From Bacteroidota bacterium (GTDB lineage Bacteria > Bacteroidota > Bacteroidia > 2-12-FULL-35-15): a stretch of DNA of 44,416 bases. Location of the stretch: assembly GCA_021323165.1 (NCBI GenBank), contig JAJTCJ010000008.1, positions 1 through 44,416 of the forward strand, written 5' to 3'. Position numbers and translations under genes: made by a program. The notes beneath the pieces are model-generated. The model worked only from the letters and a program-made list of their open reading frames with translations, made no database searches and was not told where the DNA came from. Shown piece after piece: positions 1 through 8,306 of this stretch. Position 1 is the stretch's first letter. Every line of letters starts with the position of its first letter.

Positions 1-286
1 AGCAGGTGATACTGTAACTGTTCATTATAAAATTAAAGAAGGCGAAAAAGAACGCGTTCAGCAATACCAGGGTGTTATCATTCAGCGTAAAGGTGCAGGT
101 TTAACTGAATCTTTCACTGTTCGTAAAATGAGCAACGGTGTTGGTGTGGAGCGTGTATTCCCTGTAAACTCTCCTTACATTGATAAAGTTGAGCTAAACA
201 AAGTTGGTGTTGTTCGCAGAGCACGTTTATTCTACCTACGCGGATTAACAGGTAAAGCAGCTCGTATCGCTGAAAAGAAACAATAA
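1..286 (+). CDS. rplS: 50S ribosomal protein L19 (3' part, truncated by window edge)
   Basis: This is the C-terminal 94 residues of ribosomal protein L19, a large-subunit protein at the 30S-50S interface. The reading frame enters at base 2 and ends with TAA at 284-286. Diagnostic segments are the [14 protein letters not shown] stretch, the [18 protein letters not shown] block, and the conserved end [23 protein letters not shown]. Bacteroidota L19 is usually about 115-120 residues, so only some 20-25 N-terminal residues lie outside the window. A strong hairpin terminator follows 20 bases after the stop, so rplS is the last gene of its transcript. Identification is by family recognition and is secure. 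Confidence 0.97.
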   Translation, partial: AGDTVTVHYKIKEGEKERVQQYQGVIIQRKGAGLTESFTVRKMSNGVGVERVFPVNSPYIDKVELNKVGVVRRARLFYLRGLTGKAARIAEKKQ

Positions 287-305
287 TTAATTACAATTAC
301 TTAAG

Positions 306-337
306 AACCCCTTTCCGTGTCCGGATAGGGGTTTTTT
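306..337 (+). terminator. Intrinsic terminator after rplS
   Basis: The arms AACCCCT (306-312) and AGGGGTT (327-333) pair, with an additional inner TCCG/CGGA pairing, and the hairpin is followed by a run of six T (332-337). It is correctly placed 20 bases after the rplS stop and ends only 14 bases before the next start codon. The T9SS gene downstream therefore either has a promoter that overlaps this region or is read through from rplS. Confidence 0.9.
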
Positions 338-350
338 AATTTATTTACAC

Positions 351-1949
351 ATGAAAAAACGGCAATCCATGGAAAAAATCAGGAAAGTAATAATAGTCGC
401 GCTTTTGTTTCTTTATTCATCTTCATTTGCACAGTGGTCCCAGCAAGCGGTTAATACACCCACTACCATCACTGGAACGTTTTTCACTTCAGTTGATACC
501 GGGTATGCAGTGGGTCATCGGATTTTCAAAACCACAGACGGTGGAATCGTCTGGAATCAGATATATGCTCCGATCTATGACATTGCCGATATTGATTTTA
601 TATCAAATACCACCGGGTATGCAATCTCAAATGGCGGCTACAGGCTTTACAAAACAATGGACGGAGGATCAACATGGGATAGTACAGCTTTTAGCCCAGG
701 TAGTTACTTTGCCGTAGATTTCATTACTCCGGATACAGGATTTATTGTTGGACTAGGCCCGGGAAGTGTTGCAACAATATGGCGAACAACAGATGAGGGA
801 GTAACCTGGAACTCCGGTGGAAGCCTAGGGGCAAATTCGGAGGTAACAGGAATTCAAATGCTTAATTCTTCTATCGGCTATGCATGTGGATTTGATTTTG
901 GACTTGGTAACGGACTTTTTTTCAAGACTATAGATGGAGGGAACACCTGGAATTCTCAAATTATCTCCATTCTTCCAAACCAAATGAACTTTAACAGCGT
1001 TTATTTTACGGATCCTATGACAGGTTACATTGCCGGACATTACGTGGAATCGGGCACCGGTGCAAATAAAGCAGTGATCTATAAAACAACTGATGGGGGC
1101 CTTACCTGGTCTTCACAAGATCTGAGTGGCGCCAGCCTTAATGTTGTGCAATTTGTAAATGACAGTACCGGTTACATAGGAGGGTATGGAAGTTATGGGT
1201 CTTGCGGTAGTAGTGTAATTTATAAAACCACGGATTCCGGTACAAACTGGCAGCCTGAGCCGGGTATTAATATTTACGGGATTGCTTCGATGTATTTTGT
1301 TGATGAAAACAATGGTTATGCTTTTGAAAAATGTCAGGGTTCTGGTACATACGGAGCTCTCGTAAAATATGGAACGGTAAACAACAACATATGCTTTGCA
1401 AGCTATTCCGTTGCAGTAGATTCAGCAACATCAGTTTTCACGTTGACAATTGATCCGGTTACCGTATTTAATACCGTAAATTATTTCTGGGATTTCGGAA
1501 ATGGAACTACCTCAACGCTAGCCACACCAAATTTTTCTTCTGCAATAGATACCGTATTGAATGTTTGTATGACTGCATTCATGGCAACGGGAGACTCCTG
1601 CACGTATTGTCACTTGATTGGGATCGACAGTTTAGGGAACATCATCCGCAACGAGGGATTTACTGTAAATGTGGTTGATTCAGATATAACAACTAATATA
1701 ACCTCCGCTCAAAAGGAAGACAATTACCTTTTGTATCCGAACCCGACCAGCGGAGAGCTAACCATCGTGCATAGAGCCGACACCGGAAGCGCGCAGTTAA
1801 ATATTTTTAATTTGCTTGGTAAAACAATACTTAGCACACGAATTACCGGAAATCATAAGTTAGACATCTCCGATGTAAATGCCGGAGTATATATCATTGA
1901 AATAACAAATGATCTAGGCATTTCACGCACAAAACTCTATAAAAGATAA
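351..1949 (+). CDS. Secreted BNR/YCF48-repeat protein with T9SS type A sorting domain
   Basis: A 532-residue exported protein. A signal peptide with hydrophobic core VIIVALLFLY ends near SSSFAQ. Residues about 45-330 hold six repeats built around TGYAxG...xYKTTDGGxTW, the hallmark of BNR/YCF48-like beta-propeller blades. A PKD-like stretch (FWDFGNGTTST) follows near residue 380. The last ~75 residues (LLYPNPTSGELTI ... GVYIIEI ... KLYKR) form a T9SS C-terminal sorting domain. Known for the family: such proteins pass the outer membrane through the T9SS and become surface-attached or released. The ligand is unknown. ATG 351 is used; ATG 369 (residue 7) would give a more conventional signal peptide and is an equally plausible start. 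prfC begins 17 bases downstream, so the two may be cotranscribed. Confidence 0.88.
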   Translation: MKKRQSMEKIRKVIIVALLFLYSSSFAQWSQQAVNTPTTITGTFFTSVDTGYAVGHRIFKTTDGGIVWNQIYAPIYDIADIDFISNTTGYAISNGGYRLYKTMDGGSTWDSTAFSPGSYFAVDFITPDTGFIVGLGPGSVATIWRTTDEGVTWNSGGSLGANSEVTGIQMLNSSIGYACGFDFGLGNGLFFKTIDGGNTWNSQIISILPNQMNFNSVYFTDPMTGYIAGHYVESGTGANKAVIYKTTDGGLTWSSQDLSGASLNVVQFVNDSTGYIGGYGSYGSCGSSVIYKTTDSGTNWQPEPGINIYGIASMYFVDENNGYAFEKCQGSGTYGALVKYGTVNNNICFASYSVAVDSATSVFTLTIDPVTVFNTVNYFWDFGNGTTSTLATPNFSSAIDTVLNVCMTAFMATGDSCTYCHLIGIDSLGNIIRNEGFTVNVVDSDITTNITSAQKEDNYLLYPNPTSGELTIVHRADTGSAQLNIFNLLGKTILSTRITGNHKLDISDVNAGVYIIEITNDLGISRTKLYKR

Positions 1950-1966
1950 TCCCGGCATTTAATAGA

Positions 1967-3556
1967 ATGACGATACAAGAAGAAATTAAAAGACGCAGAA
2001 GTTTCGGGATCATTGCCCACCCAGATGCCGGTAAAACAACATTGACTGAAAAGCTCCTCTTATTCGGAGGTGCTATTCAAACAGCAGGGGCAGTAAAATC
2101 AAATAAAATTAAAAAGCATACGACTTCCGATTTCATGGAGATCGAACGCCAACGTGGTATTTCTGTGGCTACTTCAGTAATGGGATTTGAATATAAAGGA
2201 TTAAAGATCAATCTGCTTGATACTCCCGGACACGAAGACTTCGCTGAAGATACTTATCGCACTCTAACTGCTGTTGACAGCGTTATTATGCTTATAGATT
2301 GCGCAAAAGGTGTTGAACCTCAAACCCGAAAACTCCTTGAAGTTTGCCGCATGCGCAATACACCGGTTATTGTCTTCATTAATAAACTTGACCGTGAAGG
2401 AAAAGATCCTTTTGACCTTCTTGAAGAGATCGAAAAAGAACTCCGTATCGATCTTCGCCCATTAAGCTGGCCAATAAGCATGGGAAAGACATTCAAAGGT
2501 GTTTATAATCTTTATGAAAAAAGTCTCACTCTTTTTAATTCAGGAGAGAAACAAACCAATGAAAATTCAATCGAGATCAAAGATCTGAATGATGGAACTC
2601 TGGACAAACTGATTGGAGAAGATTATGCAAAAACTCTGAGAAGTGATGTTGAATTGCTTGAGGCCGGTTATCCTGCATTTGACCAGGAAGAATATCTTGA
2701 AGCTATGGTTTCTCCGGTTTTCTTTGGAAGTGCTGTAAATAATTTTGGCGTACGTGAGCTCCTTGAAGGTTTTATCCGCATTGCACCATCACCGAGAGGT
2801 CGCATTACCGATAAAAAAGATATAAATCCGGAAGATAAAAACTTCAGCGGATTTATATTTAAGATCCACGCCAACCTTGATCCTAAACATCGCGACAGAA
2901 TTGCCTTTTTACGTATTGTTTCAGGAAAATTTGAACGCAATAAGAATTATTTTCATGTGAGAGAAGGTCGTAATATGAAATTCTCAAATCCTACCGCATT
3001 TATGGCTCAGGATAAAAGCGTTGTTGACGAAGCTTATCCGGGTGATATCATCGGTCTTTATGATTCAGGAAATTTTAAAATAGCAGATACATTAACTGAA
3101 GGTGAAAAGCTTAATTTTAAAGGTATCCCACAATTCTCTCCGGAATTATTCAGATATGTTGTGAATACAGATCCAATGAAGACCAAACAATTAAATAAGG
3201 GTCTTGAGCAGCTGACTGATGAGGGTGTTGCTCAGCTTTTTACAAAAAGAACTGATAACAGAAAAGTTTTAGGTACGGTGGGTGCTTTACAATTTGAAGT
3301 AATTCAGCACCGACTTAAGAGTGAATACTCCGCTTCCTGCAATTATGAACCTATTTCTCTTTATAAAGCATGCTGGATAAGCTCTAAAGACAAGAAAAAG
3401 CTTGAAGAATTTATTTTCGACAAAGCACATCATATGGCAAATGACAAGGAAGGCCGCCCGGTTTTCCTTGCGGAATCAGCATGGGCCTTACAAATGGCTG
3501 AAGAAAAGAATCCAGAAATCAAATTCCATTTTATATCTGAATTCAGAGATGAATAA
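1967..3556 (+). CDS. prfC: Peptide chain release factor 3
   Basis: A translational GTPase that recycles release factors RF1 and RF2 from the ribosome after peptide release. The 529-residue length is normal for the family. The G motifs are all present: P-loop AHPDAGKTT near residue 17, switch I RGISVATSVMGF, DTPGHEDF (G3) and NKLDRE (G4). These are followed by the beta-barrel domain II and the RF3-specific C-terminal domain (EVIQHRLKSEY, PISLYKACWI). RF3 is told apart from EF-G and LepA by the sequence TLTEKLLLFGGAIQTAGAVK and by the length. The gene lies 17 bases after a T9SS gene on the same strand and ends at a hairpin shared with the convergent gene. Function is firmly inferred from sequence. 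Confidence 0.97.
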   Translation: MTIQEEIKRRRSFGIIAHPDAGKTTLTEKLLLFGGAIQTAGAVKSNKIKKHTTSDFMEIERQRGISVATSVMGFEYKGLKINLLDTPGHEDFAEDTYRTLTAVDSVIMLIDCAKGVEPQTRKLLEVCRMRNTPVIVFINKLDREGKDPFDLLEEIEKELRIDLRPLSWPISMGKTFKGVYNLYEKSLTLFNSGEKQTNENSIEIKDLNDGTLDKLIGEDYAKTLRSDVELLEAGYPAFDQEEYLEAMVSPVFFGSAVNNFGVRELLEGFIRIAPSPRGRITDKKDINPEDKNFSGFIFKIHANLDPKHRDRIAFLRIVSGKFERNKNYFHVREGRNMKFSNPTAFMAQDKSVVDEAYPGDIIGLYDSGNFKIADTLTEGEKLNFKGIPQFSPELFRYVVNTDPMKTKQLNKGLEQLTDEGVAQLFTKRTDNRKVLGTVGALQFEVIQHRLKSEYSASCNYEPISLYKACWISSKDKKKLEEFIFDKAHHMANDKEGRPVFLAESAWALQMAEEKNPEIKFHFISEFRDE

Positions 3557-3592
3557 AAAAAACCTGCTTTGATTTACAAAGCAGGTTTTTTT
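3557..3592. terminator. Bidirectional terminator between prfC and the convergent T9SS gene
   Basis: A nine-base-pair stem, CCTGCTTTG (3563-3571) with CAAAGCAGG (3577-3585), has a run of A on the left and of T on the right. The hairpin can thus serve prfC on the plus strand and the gene ending at 3611 on the minus strand. Confidence 0.9.
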
Positions 3593-3610
3593 ATAATTTA
3601 TTTTATTCTA

Positions 3611-4621
3611 TTATTTTACTATCATTTTTGAAGTGGCAACAGTTTCTTCGGTGTTAACAGTAACTGTATAATAACCTTTTGCCAAAGCTGCTGTATTGAT
3701 GCTGGTGAAGTGACGACCAGATAACTGTTTTCCTTTATTTTCAGTTGAAATTAATTTACCAGTTAAATCATATATACTTATAACAACTGATGTTTCAGAA
3801 GTTAAATTATAACTAACCTGAGCAGCATCTACTGATGGATTAGGAAATACATTTAACCCAATTTCATTTTTATTCTCAGATATCCCAGTAACCATATTTG
3901 TTCCGCGAATCATAAAATCATCAATAGAAATTAAGTTATCATCAAAAGAACTATGATGAAAAGCAATAAAAACTGTCTGGCCTGCATAAGCATCTAAAGG
4001 ATAAGAAAATGGACGCAATTGACCATTATGAAGTATTGGTGCTGAAGTTGTCGCAAAATCAATATATGTTCCATCCTGGCCATGAACAAATCCTGTAGAA
4101 AATGAATAAGTACTGAATGTTGAATCAGAACCTAATCCTGTCATTTCTGCAGCTGTAAATAAGGTCGTTGTAAAAGCACCCGGATCATTATCGGTTGTAG
4201 AAATTTTCACTTTGTATCCATCAAGATATCTTGGTGTTTGGCTCGGAGCAGATCTCCAAAATAATGTATCGTGGGCACGAAGGGTAAATGATGGTGTAAT
4301 AAGCCAGTTATCAGACATCCCTGGACTGTCAAACCATGAATTTGACCCAATCGCTACATTATTTGTGGTATCAACATCCGAAAATGGTTGAACCGCGTAC
4401 CATTCATTAGGTCTATCACCACTTGCAGAACCATCCGCTAATCCATCTCCGTCAAAATTGTACCATAAAGGATCTATTGTCGTACCTGAAGGAATATCAA
4501 TTTGCATTGCATCATAAAATGCCTGGTAATTGAAACTTTCATATACCAAAGTATCCTGGGCGATTGCTTTGGAACTTAAGAATGCAAAAAAGCTGGCAGC
4601 AATTAAGTAATTTTTTTTCAT
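3611..4621 (-). CDS. Choice-of-anchor J (cleaved adhesin-type) protein with T9SS sorting domain
   Basis: A 336-residue secreted protein. The signal peptide MKKNYLIAASFFAFLSSKAIAQ is followed by a jelly-roll-like domain of the choice-of-anchor J / cleaved-adhesin type (residues about 25-245). Its signature is SDNWLITPSFTL, with the later AYAGQTVFIAFHHSSFDDNLISIDDF segment. The final ~80 residues carry the T9SS signal (LNVFPNPSVDAAQV ... VVISIYDLTGKLIST ... KGYYTVTV). In characterised T9SS bacteria such domains occur in adhesins and gingipain-type proteases. No catalytic domain is present here, so the protein is probably an adhesin or carbohydrate/protein binder. A TATATTTG element upstream marks a likely promoter. 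Confidence 0.85.
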   Translation of the reverse strand: MKKNYLIAASFFAFLSSKAIAQDTLVYESFNYQAFYDAMQIDIPSGTTIDPLWYNFDGDGLADGSASGDRPNEWYAVQPFSDVDTTNNVAIGSNSWFDSPGMSDNWLITPSFTLRAHDTLFWRSAPSQTPRYLDGYKVKISTTDNDPGAFTTTLFTAAEMTGLGSDSTFSTYSFSTGFVHGQDGTYIDFATTSAPILHNGQLRPFSYPLDAYAGQTVFIAFHHSSFDDNLISIDDFMIRGTNMVTGISENKNEIGLNVFPNPSVDAAQVSYNLTSETSVVISIYDLTGKLISTENKGKQLSGRHFTSINTAALAKGYYTVTVNTEETVATSKMIVK

Positions 4622-4648
4622 TTTATATATTTTTAAGGGTTATTTACA

Positions 4649-4656
4649 CAAATATA
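4649..4656 (-). promoter_or_regulatory. Bacteroidota -7 promoter element for the gene at 3611-4621
   Basis: On the minus strand this reads TATATTTG, a perfect match to TAnnTTTG, 27 bases before the start codon. I see no convincing TTTG -33 element at the usual spacing. Confidence 0.55.
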
Positions 4657-4728
4657 GAATTTTTGAAACAGAACAGAATGATTTTATTACAAACGGCATT
4701 ATTACTATTTTAATGATCTTTTTAGAGG

Positions 4729-4736
4729 TAAGTTTG
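4729..4736 (+). promoter_or_regulatory. Bacteroidota -7 promoter element for the 4752-6799 unit
   Basis: TAAGTTTG fits TAnnTTTG and lies 15 bases before ATG 4752. A TTTT at 4708-4711 could stand in for the -33 TTTG. The predicted 5' UTR is only about ten bases. Confidence 0.6.
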
Positions 4737-4751
4737 TAATTTTACAGTCTA

Positions 4752-5375
4752 ATGAAGCACTATATCGTACAATTGATTCTAATACTCAGTCTTTCAACTT
4801 TAAAGGCGCAGTTGGCCGATCATGATATTGTCGTTAGTGTCCACGAAAGCACTCTTAACAAAATGTTCAAAGCGATGGGTGAAATAAAAGGCACTTCTAA
4901 TTATTCATTTATGTTTATGGAAGGAACTTACGACTGGACGCTTATTAATCCTCAATTCAGGATCCACCCTGGTAAAGTTTACTTTGTAACTGATGTTAAA
5001 GTAACAGTTAGTAAATATGATTACCGCATTCATGTAATTGGAAACGCTGAAACCTGCTATGACTCTGTCAATAATCTGATCTTTGTCGAAGTTACTGACG
5101 CTAAGTTTCCGCTGAATATTATGTTCTTTGGAAAACTTCATCATCTATGGGATGTGGATCTTGGCCAATACCTAAAGACTCCTTTTATGTTTGAAGGACC
5201 TTTATCCATAGGGACGGAATTTGTATTCCCTATGCCTGATAATACTACAAAAACTATATATGCCCATCCGGTTAATTGTGGCGTAAAAATTGCGGAAAAG
5301 CAGATCATCGTTTCCGCGGAAATGGAATTCATTAACCGGGACGAGAAACAGACAACTCCAAATCTAAAAAAATAA
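4752..5375 (+). CDS. Secreted protein of unknown function
   Basis: A 207-residue protein with a signal peptide (MKHYIVQLILILSLSTLKAQ) and no lipobox, so probably periplasmic. The mature part has alternating polar and hydrophobic residues typical of beta structure (GKVYFVTDVKVTVSKYDYRI, NLIFVEVTDAKFPLNI) and ends in a basic, lysine-containing tail. The early segment HDIVVSVHESTLNKMFKAMG recalls the start of lipid-binding TULIP/BPI-like or DUF1439-like proteins, but I cannot confirm this by eye. It has its own TAnnTTTG promoter, and the thioredoxin-fold gene begins 21 bases downstream. The two form a likely operon, possibly for an envelope redox or lipid-handling task (inference). Confidence 0.7.
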   Translation: MKHYIVQLILILSLSTLKAQLADHDIVVSVHESTLNKMFKAMGEIKGTSNYSFMFMEGTYDWTLINPQFRIHPGKVYFVTDVKVTVSKYDYRIHVIGNAETCYDSVNNLIFVEVTDAKFPLNIMFFGKLHHLWDVDLGQYLKTPFMFEGPLSIGTEFVFPMPDNTTKTIYAHPVNCGVKIAEKQIIVSAEMEFINRDEKQTTPNLKK

Positions 5376-5396
5376 AACAATTAATAGATCATATCT

Positions 5397-6053
5397 ATGA
5401 AACATTATTTTACCCAAATCGTGGCTGTTATCTTCTTATCCTCTGCTGCTGTTGCAGAAAGTTCCGAAGGATATAATATTAAAATAACTGCTAAAGGTTT
5501 AAAGCCATCAAGCATGTGTCAGCTTGCAAGATATTACGGTGATAAGCAGTATATAGTCGATTCAGCCAAAGTGAATGATAAAGGAGAAGTTGTTTTTAAA
5601 GGAGAAGAAAAATGGCCGCAGGGGATCTATCTTTTTGTCCCTCCCGGAAAAAATAAATATTTCGATTTTGTTATGGATGAAGGACAGAACTTTTCGATTG
5701 AAACAGATACTATGAACTTTATCAAATCGATGAAAGTAAAAGGATCAGAAGAGAATAAATTTTTTTACGAATACCAGAACTTTATGTCGGGTAAGCAAAA
5801 ACAGATCGAGCCCTTACAAGGAATGTACAAGCGCCTGAAAGACAAGAATAATGATTCCCTTAAAATAGTACAGGAAAAGATCACAGAGATCGACAAAGAA
5901 GTAAAAGAATACAAACTTTCAAAGCGATGGAAGAGCCTGAAATCCCTGAAGCTCCACTTCTTCCAAACGGTAAAAAAGATACCACTTTTGCATATCGTTA
6001 TTACAAAGCTCACTTTTTCGATAACTTTGATCTTACAGATGATCGTTTATTAA
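5397..6053 (+). pseudogene. N-terminal part (DUF4369-like) of a frameshifted thioredoxin-fold protein
   Basis: This is the first part of a thiol-disulfide protein cut off by a frame change. It has a signal peptide (MKHYFTQIVAVIFLSSAAVA), then a DUF4369-like beta domain (YNIKITAKGLKPSSMCQLAR ... YIVDSAKVNDKGEVVFKG ... GIYLFVPPGKNKYFDFVM) and a helical linker rich in K and E. True homology ends near base 5916. After that the frame gives about 45 unrelated residues up to the stop at 6051-6053. Adding one T to the TTT at 5917-5919 would read ...KEYKLFKAMEEPEIPE... and join it to the next frame as a single 467-residue ORF from 5397 to 6799. Either a real mutation or an indel in the assembly. Confidence 0.75.
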
Positions 6054-6799
6054 GAAGCCCGATATTTCACAATAAGATCAAGCAGTACATGGAAAAATTA
6101 ACTCCACAGACTCCTGATTCTATTAGTGTTGCAGCAGATTATATAATTGAAAAATCGCGTCCTAATCAGGAAGTTTTCAAATATTTGGTTTACTGGCTGA
6201 CTTACACTTACGAAAGTTCAAAGATCATGGGAATGGATGCAGTATTTGTTCATATGGTCGACAAGTATTATGTTACAAAGCAGGCATTCTGGGTAGATTC
6301 CACTCAGCAATATAAGATCACAAAACGTGGCGCAGAGCTTAAACCATTGCTATTAGGAAAAAAAGCTCCTTATATCAACATGGCTGATTCAACAGGAAAA
6401 TCAATTTCCTTATATGATATAAAATCAAAATATACTGTGGTTGTTTTCTGGGATCATGATTGCGGACATTGCAAAAAAGAGATTCCTAAGCTTCATGAAG
6501 CTTATGTAAGCAAGCTTAAAGCTAAAGGTGTTGCAGTTTACGCTATCGAAACAGAGAACAAACCAGCTGAATGGAAAAAGTTTATCAAGGCTAATAATCT
6601 TAACTGGATGAATGTTCAGGAACCGGACGACTACAAAAGAGCTGTCACAAAGAAGATCTATGATATATACAGTACGCCAGTGATATATTTACTTGATGAA
6701 AATAAGATCATTAAAGCAAAAAGAATAGAAAGTGAACAGCTTGATGGTCTAATAGATATGCTAGAAAAGGAAAAAGAAAGAGAAAAGAAAAAACCATAA
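5927..6799 (+). CDS. C-terminal part of the same protein: DUF5106-like linker plus thioredoxin domain
   Basis: This frame carries the rest of the disrupted gene. Residues 1-130 match the conserved linker of Bacteroidota DUF4369/DUF5106/thioredoxin proteins (EPEIPEAPLLPNGKKDTTFA, KIMGMDAVFVHMVDKYY). Residues about 140-285 form a TlpA/ResA-like thioredoxin domain with FWDHDCGHCKKE; the redox cysteines are at 179 and 182, and the cis-proline loop is YSTPVIYLL. Intact members act in the periplasm as thiol-disulfide reductases. Starting at ATG 5927 there is no signal peptide, so the separate product would stay in the cytoplasm. No ribosome binding site is visible before this ATG. The fragment is best read with the 5397 fragment as one broken gene. 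Confidence 0.75.
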   Translation: MEEPEIPEAPLLPNGKKDTTFAYRYYKAHFFDNFDLTDDRLLRSPIFHNKIKQYMEKLTPQTPDSISVAADYIIEKSRPNQEVFKYLVYWLTYTYESSKIMGMDAVFVHMVDKYYVTKQAFWVDSTQQYKITKRGAELKPLLLGKKAPYINMADSTGKSISLYDIKSKYTVVVFWDHDCGHCKKEIPKLHEAYVSKLKAKGVAVYAIETENKPAEWKKFIKANNLNWMNVQEPDDYKRAVTKKIYDIYSTPVIYLLDENKIIKAKRIESEQLDGLIDMLEKEKEREKKKP

Positions 6800-6830
6800 A
6801 AAAATCCCTGCATCTGCAGGGATTTTTTTT
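6798..6830. terminator. Bidirectional terminator between convergent genes
   Basis: The nine-base arms ATCCCTGCA (6804-6812) and TGCAGGGAT (6815-6823) are flanked by A and T runs. The stop codon of the minus-strand gene (6829-6831) overlaps the T run, so transcription from both sides can end here. Confidence 0.88.
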
Positions 6831-7263
6831 ATCTGGCTCTTGTAACAATTATTGTATTTCCTCTGGAATAATCAAATTTCCACTCGTTCTCGAAAATTCT
6901 TGGAAGATATCGTTTATAAAGATTTATGCGTGAAGTTAATTTATCTTCAGGCTCGTTTTCTTTGGCTAAACCTGTGAATTCATATGTGATCATTTTAGGA
7001 TGCTCAGCCATGAACATTTTCACTACCTGAACGATAGTTGTCATTACGCGGTATAGTTCACCTTTATTTGTAAGGGTATATTCCTCACCTTCGTATTCAT
7101 CATTAGTTACACCAAATACGATGGTAGCATGTAAAATATTATCCTGTCTGCGCCCAAAACGCACTTCATAATTTACACCGCTATCTGTTGTAAAATAATA
7201 AACACCAGCCGTGCTGATTGCCGGACTGATAATTTTATATTCTTCCACAAATCCTCCTGCCAT
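6829..7263 (-). CDS. Conserved cytoplasmic protein of unknown function
   Basis: A 144-residue soluble protein with no signal peptide or membrane segment. I recognise its general pattern (YEVRFGRRQ, EEYTLTNKGELYRVMTTIVQ, RINLYKRYLPRIF) from small uncharacterised Bacteroidota proteins, but I know no function. The start is ambiguous. ATG 7263 gives MAGGFVEEYK. The bases for AGG inside that prefix create an AGGAGG four bases before GTG 7246-7248, which could instead be the true start with a Shine-Dalgarno. It is convergent with the thioredoxin gene through a shared terminator and divergent from the GNAT operon. Confidence 0.7.
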   Translation of the reverse strand: MAGGFVEEYKIISPAISTAGVYYFTTDSGVNYEVRFGRRQDNILHATIVFGVTNDEYEGEEYTLTNKGELYRVMTTIVQVVKMFMAEHPKMITYEFTGLAKENEPEDKLTSRINLYKRYLPRIFENEWKFDYSRGNTIIVTRAR

Positions 7264-7400
7264 AAAATACCTGTGTGTTGTTTTTCGGAGGTTAAAATTA
7301 GAAAATTTTTCTATAAAAACACTATTTTTAACGATAAAGCTTTAAGTCCCAAACCCTTATAATTGACAGGGTCTTCCCCCAAAACCGCAGAAATCTTTTG

Positions 7401-7408
7401 TACTTTTG
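7401..7408 (+). promoter_or_regulatory. Bacteroidota -7 promoter element for the GNAT-TlpA-SCO operon
   Basis: TACTTTTG is a perfect TAnnTTTG match 15 bases before the start at 7424. It sets up a short leader and is the likely promoter for the three tightly packed genes that follow. Confidence 0.6.
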
Positions 7409-7423
7409 TCTTAAACAGGTATT

Positions 7424-7822
7424 ATGAAGATACAATTCAGGATAAATGCATCATTAAGAGCAGAAGATGTAATTGAAGTATTTAAAAGTTCAGGAATTAA
7501 CCGTCCTATAGAAGACCTTACCCGAATTGATCAGATGCTTAAAAATTCCAACCTTATAATTTCTGCATGGGATGGAATCGAACTTATTGGAATAGCTCGT
7601 TCAGTAACGGATTATAATTATTGCTGTTATCTTTCTGATCTTGCAGTTAAGGTGGAACATCAAAAAAGCGGGATAGGTAAAACTCTTATTGAATTGACCC
7701 AACAAACGATCGGAGATCAGACAATGCTATTATTACTTTCAGCAGAACCCGCTATGGAATATTATCCAAAAGTAGGATTTGAAAAAGTGGAGAATGGTTT
7801 CATTATTAAACGAAAAATATAA
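7424..7822 (+). CDS. GNAT family N-acetyltransferase
   Basis: A 132-residue single-domain acetyltransferase that would move an acetyl group from acetyl-CoA to an amine. Motif A is visible as YLSDLAVKVEHQKSGIGKTL, where Q-K-S-G-I-G-K is the pyrophosphate-binding turn. A conserved C-terminal piece, AMEYYPKVGFEKV, is typical of small bacterial GNATs of the YhbS/ElaA-like kind. The substrate cannot be read from sequence. The next gene's ATG directly follows the stop codon, indicating translational coupling to the TlpA-like protein. The functional link between the two is unclear. Confidence 0.9.
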   Translation: MKIQFRINASLRAEDVIEVFKSSGINRPIEDLTRIDQMLKNSNLIISAWDGIELIGIARSVTDYNYCCYLSDLAVKVEHQKSGIGKTLIELTQQTIGDQTMLLLLSAEPAMEYYPKVGFEKVENGFIIKRKI

Positions 7823-8305
7823 ATGAAGTCTCTGTTAACTTATTTCTTTCTGTTTCTATCGGTTGCTGTAACTTCTCAAAATATCAGCGTGATCAAAATA
7901 ACGGATCTTGAAAAACGCATAAACAACGATTCGGATACTACCTACATTGTGAATTTCTGGGCCACCTGGTGCGCGCCTTGCGTAAAGGAATTACCTGATT
8001 TTGATAGTATCACTAAAGTATATGGGAATGAAAAAGTAAAAGTTCTTATGATATCGATGGATTTTAAAGAAGATCTTGAGTCAAAAGTACTTCCGTTTTA
8101 CAAAAGAAAACAAATAAGATCCGAGGTTTATTTATTGGATGAAGTAAATGGCAACTACTTTATCCCCAAGGTTTCGGAAAAATGGACAGGCGCTATTCCG
8201 GCCACTTTAATCCTAAATAATAAAAATCAGTACCGCGAATTTTTTGAAAAAAAACTCACTTTTTCTTTTCTAACAGAAGAAATCAAAAAAATAAAAAAGC
8301 CATAA
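7823..8305 (+). CDS. TlpA/ResA-like periplasmic thioredoxin-fold protein
   Basis: A 160-residue exported thiol-disulfide oxidoreductase. The signal peptide MKSLLTYFFLFLSVAVTSQ is followed by a thioredoxin fold with VNFWATWCAPCVKELPDF; the redox pair is C50 and C53. The cis-proline segment is TGAIPATLIL. WCAPC with a following K-E-L-P is characteristic of TlpA/ResA proteins, which reduce apocytochrome or CuA-site cysteines in the periplasm. The gene starts on the base after the GNAT stop and ends one base before the SCO-family gene. Pairing with SCO supports a role in cytochrome c oxidase copper-centre assembly (inference). Confidence 0.9.
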   Translation: MKSLLTYFFLFLSVAVTSQNISVIKITDLEKRINNDSDTTYIVNFWATWCAPCVKELPDFDSITKVYGNEKVKVLMISMDFKEDLESKVLPFYKRKQIRSEVYLLDEVNGNYFIPKVSEKWTGAIPATLILNNKNQYREFFEKKLTFSFLTEEIKKIKKP

Positions 8306-8306
8306 A

